Below, one piece after another: positions 7,015-10,837 of a DNA stretch of 10,837 bases. Every line of letters begins with the position of its first letter. Position 1 is the first letter of the stretch. The translations under genes and the position numbers were made by a program. The notes beneath the pieces were generated by a model. That model saw only the letters and a program-made list of their open reading frames with translations. It did not search any database and was not told the origin of the DNA. The stretch is from CAZUZD01 sp964624465 (lineage in GTDB: Bacteria > Planctomycetota > Planctomycetia > Isosphaerales > Isosphaeraceae): the NCBI GenBank assembly GCA_964624465.1, contig CAZUZD010000215.1, positions 1-10,837 on the forward strand, read 5' to 3'.

Positions 7015-7373
7015 CGCGGAGAGACTGCGGGCGGGTCGGGGCGGCGGGTCCGTCGCGATCGCCGCCAGGGGGCGGCGGGGTCCCTTGCACTGTAGCGGCG
7101 GCCCGCTCGGCCTGGCAACCCGGGCGGGCGGGGCGGTCTGCCGGGCCCGAACTCCCCCGGAACGCCCCGGCCGCCCCAATTGCCCGGTTGTCGGCACCGG
7201 GAGGGGGGCACTTGAGGTCGGCTGGCCGGGTTGCGGGAAATCCGGAAGGAAGGTGGCGGGGGCCGCTGTCCCGTTCGAGTGACGGCACGGCGTGGACCTG
7301 CGCGCGGGGCCAGCTGCCCCCCGGGTGGCCTGCTCCCGGACCCCTCTCGGTCTCCTAGCTGACGGGAACTCCC
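7015..7373. other. Divergent intergenic region, no gene seen
   Basis: These 359 bases separate the epimerase gene from the GAF-HlyD gene. I find a plausible minus-strand promoter at 7089-7118 and a small perfect hairpin GGGGC/GCCCC (7306-7310 and 7316-7320) in the presumed leader of the plus-strand gene. No convincing plus-strand -35/-10 pair, small coding frame or RNA gene is evident. Confidence 0.5.
7089..7118 (-). promoter_or_regulatory. Sigma-70-like promoter of the epimerase gene
   Basis: On the minus strand, TTGCCA (7113-7118, five of six matches to the -35 consensus) is followed by an 18-base spacer and TACAGT (7089-7094, four of six at -10). Transcription would start near 7082, leaving a leader of about 68 bases before the ATG at 7014. 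For such GC-rich DNA this is a good match, but it is unproven. Confidence 0.45.
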
Positions 7374-9740
7374 ATGGCGGAAGAAACCATCGATCCCGGT
7401 CTGCTCGAGCAGACGAAGAACCAGATCCGCAAGCTGGTGGCCGAGATCGCCGAGCTGGCCGAGTCCGACATCCAGCCGGCGGAGTTCCAGGTCGAGTTCC
7501 TGAACCGCGTGGTGGCCGCGACCGCCGCCACCGGCGGGGCGCTCTGGATGCTCGACGGCCGCGGCACGCTCAAGCTGGCCCACCAGCTGGAGTTCCGCCA
7601 GACCGGCCTGCTCGACAACCGCCAGCGGGCGGCGCCGCACGAGGCGCTGCTGGGCCTGATGCTCCAGGCCAACCAGCCGCAGATCATCCCGCCAGGGGCG
7701 GCCGTCGAGGGGGTGCCCAACGCCGGCAACCCCACGGCCATGACGCTGATCCTGGCGCCCCTGATCAGCGAGAAGCAGGTCATCGGCCTGGTCGAGATCC
7801 TGATGGATCCCGAGCGCCGGGCCGCCAGCCAGAAGAGCACGCTGCGGTTCGTCAGCGACCTCTGCGACCTCGCCGGCCAGTACCTCAAGAACCGGCAAGT
7901 GCGGCAGATGATGTCGCAGCAGAAGCTGTGGAACCAGCTCGAGTCGTTCACCCACGCGGTGCACGAGTCGCTGGACCTGCAGGAGACCTGCTACGCCGCC
8001 GCCAACGACGGCAAGCGGCTGGTCGGCTGCGACCGGCTGAGCGTGGCGCTCAAGATCGCCGGCAAGGTGCGGATCGAGGCGGTCAGCGGCCAGGAGGTCG
8101 TCGAGCAGCGGGCCAACCTGATCCGCGAGATGACGCACCTCTGCAAGGTCGTGCTCAACTCGGGCGACGACCTGGTCTACACCGGCCACACCGAGGGCTT
8201 CCCGCCTGAAATTCGCGACGCGCTGGAGATCTACGTCGACGAGTCGGGTGCCAAGGCGGTCGTGATCACGATCTTGCACCGGCCCAGCGACGACGAGAAG
8301 GAGCGCGAGAAGAAGGAGAAGGTGCCCTTCGGCCTGCTGATCGCCGAGCAGATCGGCGACGAGATGGCGCCGACGGACATGCACGCCCGCTGCGAGGTGG
8401 TGAGCCGTCACGCCTCGACCGCGCTCTGGAACGCGCAGGAGCACGACAAGATCGCGCTGCGGCCCCTGCTGAAGCTGGCGGGCGCCCCGCGTCGCTACCT
8501 GCGGGGTCGGACCCTGGCGAAGATCCTGGGCGGCGTGGGCGTGATCCTGGGCACGATCGGCATCCTGGCGTTCGTCCCCTGGCGGCTGACCGTCGAGGGC
8601 CGCGGCTCGATCATGCCCGAGGCCCGCCGGATCACGTATGCCCCGCTCTCGGGCGTGATCGTCGAGGTCCCCCACGAGCACTCCGAGCAGGTGCGCGGCC
8701 CGCACCTCGACGCCCAGGGCCAGCCCGTGCCGGGCGACTTGCTGGCGCGGATCGAGAGCAAGCAGCTCGAGACCGAGCTCAAGAAGCTCGTCGCCGAGCA
8801 GTCGCAGGCCACCAGCAAGGTCGCCTCGCTCCAGGCCCAGATCGCCGACTCGACGATCAAGCCCGGCGAGCGCCGGCAGCTCGTCGCCGAGCAGGCCCAG
8901 GCCGAGATCCAGCGCAAGAGTGCCGAGGAGCAGATCGCGATCATCAACGACCAGCTCCGGATGATGGAGGTCCGGGCCCCGCAGGACGGCATCGTCACGA
9001 CCTGGGAGGTCAAGAAGTCGTTCCTGAACCGGCCGGTCGACGTGGGCCAGGAGCTGATCCAGGTGGCGTCGCTGGAGGGCCAGTGGGTCCTCGAGGTCAA
9101 CGTCCCCGACCACGACATGGGCCCGATCCTCGAGGCCCGCGGCCGGCTCGACCGGCTGATGGCCCCGGTCGTCGCGGCCAAGGCGCAGCTCGACGCCGCC
9201 GGCCGCGACGGCATCGGCGCCGGCAACGCGGCGGCGGTGGCCGAGGCGACCCAGGCGCTCGAGGCGTCCCTGAACGCCGCCGAGTCGCAGGGGGCCCGCG
9301 ACCTGGTCGACCTGAAGCCGGCCCGCGAGGCCCTGGGCCGGTTCGGCCGGGTGCTGTCGCGGCTCCAGGGCGGCGAGGTGGTCGACGCCGAGGAGCTGGA
9401 GCTGGCCCGCCACCAGCTCGACGACGCCATCGGCCACACCACCGCGCTGCAGGCCTACTTCGTGTCGGCCACCGACCCGGAGCACAAGTACCCCGGCTAC
9501 GTGCAGCGGATCGCCTCGAAGGCCGAGCTGGTCGAGCAGAGCCACGTGGTCAAGGTGAGCGTGAGCTTCAGCGACGCGGTCAAGCAGGACTTCCTGACCC
9601 GCAACCGCTCGCTGCGGCCGGGCGCCGAGGTGCGGGCGCGGGTCAACTGCGGCGACGCCCGGCTGGCCTACGTGCTGCTCCGCGACGTCGTGCAGTTCTG
9701 GCACGAGTCGGTCATCTTCCGCTGGCCGTTCCTCCGCTGA
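7374..9740 (+). CDS. GAF-GAF-TM-HlyD hybrid membrane fusion (adaptor) protein
   Basis: This is a 788-residue protein. There is no signal peptide; the first about 380 residues look cytoplasmic and hold two GAF-like domains (about 35-170 and 195-355) joined by a helix. One transmembrane helix (382-404) follows a basic stretch (RRYLRGR). The rest is an HlyD-type adaptor: the first lipoyl half (about 420-462, with an extra loop near 440-452), a coiled-coil hairpin (463-528), the second lipoyl half (VRAPQDGIVTTWEV onwards, 533-563) and barrel strands starting WVLEVNVPDHD (571). The barrel is interrupted by about 105 extra residues, rich in Ala, Glu and Leu (590-694), and resumes at YFVSATDPEHKYPGY. 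Adaptors of this class link inner-membrane transporters or proteases to the outer envelope. GAF domains bind small ligands or proteins, so cytoplasmic sensing is a reasonable inference. The ATG lacks a strong ribosome binding site. A second adaptor gene follows after 139 bases. Confidence 0.87.
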   Translation: MAEETIDPGLLEQTKNQIRKLVAEIAELAESDIQPAEFQVEFLNRVVAATAATGGALWMLDGRGTLKLAHQLEFRQTGLLDNRQRAAPHEALLGLMLQANQPQIIPPGAAVEGVPNAGNPTAMTLILAPLISEKQVIGLVEILMDPERRAASQKSTLRFVSDLCDLAGQYLKNRQVRQMMSQQKLWNQLESFTHAVHESLDLQETCYAAANDGKRLVGCDRLSVALKIAGKVRIEAVSGQEVVEQRANLIREMTHLCKVVLNSGDDLVYTGHTEGFPPEIRDALEIYVDESGAKAVVITILHRPSDDEKEREKKEKVPFGLLIAEQIGDEMAPTDMHARCEVVSRHASTALWNAQEHDKIALRPLLKLAGAPRRYLRGRTLAKILGGVGVILGTIGILAFVPWRLTVEGRGSIMPEARRITYAPLSGVIVEVPHEHSEQVRGPHLDAQGQPVPGDLLARIESKQLETELKKLVAEQSQATSKVASLQAQIADSTIKPGERRQLVAEQAQAEIQRKSAEEQIAIINDQLRMMEVRAPQDGIVTTWEVKKSFLNRPVDVGQELIQVASLEGQWVLEVNVPDHDMGPILEARGRLDRLMAPVVAAKAQLDAAGRDGIGAGNAAAVAEATQALEASLNAAESQGARDLVDLKPAREALGRFGRVLSRLQGGEVVDAEELELARHQLDDAIGHTTALQAYFVSATDPEHKYPGYVQRIASKAELVEQSHVVKVSVSFSDAVKQDFLTRNRSLRPGAEVRARVNCGDARLAYVLLRDVVQFWHESVIFRWPFLR

Positions 9741-9759
9741 GCCGGCCCCGCGGGTGACA

Positions 9760-9787
9760 CCCCGGACCGGTCGCCGACCGGCCGGGG
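9760..9787 (+). other. Strong hairpin between the two adaptor genes
   Basis: CCCCGG (9760-9765) plus CCGGT (9767-9771) pair with ACCGG (9777-9781) plus CCGGGG (9782-9787), giving 11 pairs with one bulged A and a five-base loop. It begins 20 bases after the GAF-HlyD stop codon. No T-run follows. It could be a partial terminator, an RNA-stabilising structure that sets the ratio of the two proteins, or neither. Confidence 0.5.
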
Positions 9788-9867
9788 CCCCCGCCCGCTC
9801 CGCTCGCTCGCCCCTCGGATCGCCCTCGCCGCACAACGCCCCCGGACATCCCCTGACCGCCTCGTTC

Positions 9868-9871
9868 GGAG
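9868..9871 (+). promoter_or_regulatory. Shine-Dalgarno site of the second HlyD gene
   Basis: GGAG lies eight bases before the ATG at 9880 and supports that start, which is followed directly by a signal peptide. Confidence 0.55.
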
Positions 9872-9879
9872 CCCACCCC

Positions 9880-10837
9880 ATGCAGAGCCGGACCCCCAAG
9901 ATCGCCGCCCTGACGCTGGGGGCGCTGGCCGCCCTGACGGCGGCCACGCTGGCCCAGAACCCCGCCCCGGCCCCCCGGGTCGCCGCGCCGGCGGGCGGTT
10001 CGCCCGAGACGGTCGTGATCTCGGGCTCGCTCGACTGGCTCGAGAGCTCGCAGATCGCGCCCAAGATCGAGGGCGTCATCGACAGCATGGAGTTCCGCGT
10101 CGGGATGCGGGTGCAGCAGTGGCAGGAGATCGCCCGGCTGCACGACGAGATCGCCAAGCTGACGGTGACCAAGTCGCAGGTCGTGGCCCGCAGCTCGGGT
10201 GAGATCGCCAAGGCCGACGCCCAGCGCAAGCAGGCGATGGCGACCCTGGCCCGCCTGATCAACCTCGAGAAGAAGGGCCGCGGCTTCGTCTCCGAGGACG
10301 AGAAGTCCAAGGCCGAGGCCGACGTCGCCTTCGCCGACGCGCTCAAGCAGGTCGCCACCGAGCGCCAGGCCGTCGACAACGCCGAGCTGGCCCTGGCCAT
10401 GCAGAACCTGGAGAACCACACGATCCGGGCGCCGTTCAACGGCATCGTGATCGAGCGGCTCAAGAACCCCGAGGAGTCGGTCCGCTCCAACGAGGCGATC
10501 ATCCAGCTCGGCAAGACGGACAAGTTCCAGTTCGTGGGCTGGGTCGGCATCGAGCAGGCGCAGCGGATGCGGCCGGGCGACGCGGTGCAGTTCCAGGCCG
10601 CCGTGCCGAACGCCCGGCTGGCCGTCGAGGATCGGGTCTTCACCGGCCGGATCGCGTCGGTCTCGCCCGACGTCTCGCCGGTGCACAACGCCGAGCGGCG
10701 GATCCTGGCCGAGATCGACAACCCGCCCGATCCCGAGCACCCCGAGCTCGAGCTGTTCCAGGGCATGACCGGCGAGCTGACCGTGTTCCTCAACGGCGCC
10801 CCGGCCGTGGGCGCCACCGCGGCCCCGGCGGCCCCCG
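9880..10837 (+). CDS. HlyD-type periplasmic adaptor (membrane fusion protein), C-terminus beyond right edge
   Basis: The first 319 residues are visible and the frame is open at the window edge. An N-terminal signal peptide (MQSRTPK, a hydrophobic core, a likely cut after ATLA25) leads into a proline- and alanine-rich linker. The first lipoyl half is APKIEGVIDSMEFRVGMRV (60-78) to about residue 89. A coiled-coil hairpin spans 92-178, and the second lipoyl half starts IRAPFNGIVIERL (182-194). Beta-barrel strands follow from FVGWVGIEQ (218) to about residue 304, then an alanine-rich tail. This is a compact adaptor without the GAF domains or the barrel insert of its neighbour. Adaptors of this kind work with an inner-membrane transporter, which should be encoded further right. 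The gene sits 139 bases after the GAF-HlyD gene and the two are probably one operon. Family assignment is secure; the transported substrate is unknown. Confidence 0.88.
   Translation, partial: MQSRTPKIAALTLGALAALTAATLAQNPAPAPRVAAPAGGSPETVVISGSLDWLESSQIAPKIEGVIDSMEFRVGMRVQQWQEIARLHDEIAKLTVTKSQVVARSSGEIAKADAQRKQAMATLARLINLEKKGRGFVSEDEKSKAEADVAFADALKQVATERQAVDNAELALAMQNLENHTIRAPFNGIVIERLKNPEESVRSNEAIIQLGKTDKFQFVGWVGIEQAQRMRPGDAVQFQAAVPNARLAVEDRVFTGRIASVSPDVSPVHNAERRILAEIDNPPDPEHPELELFQGMTGELTVFLNGAPAVGATAAPAAP

Noticed and set aside
6516..10817. A 1433-codon open frame on the minus strand
   Set aside because: It lies opposite the two HlyD-type genes and part of the epimerase, shows low-complexity composition without domain motifs, and results from the scarcity of stop codons in GC-rich DNA.

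Overview
The window is very GC-rich DNA, with G or C in most third codon positions. It most likely comes from a planctomycete, probably of the Isosphaerales/Gemmatales group. That rests on the mix of genes: a PEP-CTERM-anchored CHRD protein, a secreted protein ending in a Hint domain with an HRFW motif, a Tat-exported dienelactone hydrolase and a GAF-HlyD hybrid adaptor. It is inferred from gene content only; there is no rRNA or other marker gene. I see no tRNA, rRNA, CRISPR array, transposase or phage gene.

Layout: eight genes. (1) On the minus strand at the left edge, a MotA/TolQ/ExbB-type channel protein runs off the window (1-954) and follows an ATC-hydrolase-family gene (1104-1667). (2) Pointing the other way, a CHRD/PEP-CTERM surface protein (1928-2539) precedes a secreted helical-repeat protein with a C-terminal Hint domain (2710-4908). 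The 260-bp divergent gap (1668-1927) holds a good -10 box framed by two pairs of direct repeats, plus a sigma-54-like element. (3) Convergent to these are a Tat-exported dienelactone hydrolase (4979-5842) and, upstream of it, an extended-SDR NAD-dependent epimerase/3beta-HSD-like gene (5995-7014). (4) After a 359-bp divergent gap, two membrane-fusion (HlyD-type) proteins run rightwards: a GAF-GAF-TM-HlyD hybrid (7374-9740) and a simpler exported HlyD adaptor (9880 to beyond the right edge).

How they work together: most products are membrane-bound or exported. The two adaptors probably belong to one envelope transport or processing system whose remaining parts lie past the right edge. In many planctomycetes such adaptors neighbour M50-peptidase/HlyD fusions or ABC transporters; that is recalled family context, not seen here. 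The CHRD and Hint proteins are adjacent secreted proteins that both carry C-terminal processing signals. The hydrolase and epimerase may share a transcript, but nothing shows a shared pathway.

The most notable features are the sensor-adaptor fusion, with an extra segment of roughly 105 residues inside its beta-barrel region, and the Hint protein, which ends 27 residues after its Hint domain with no toxin attached.
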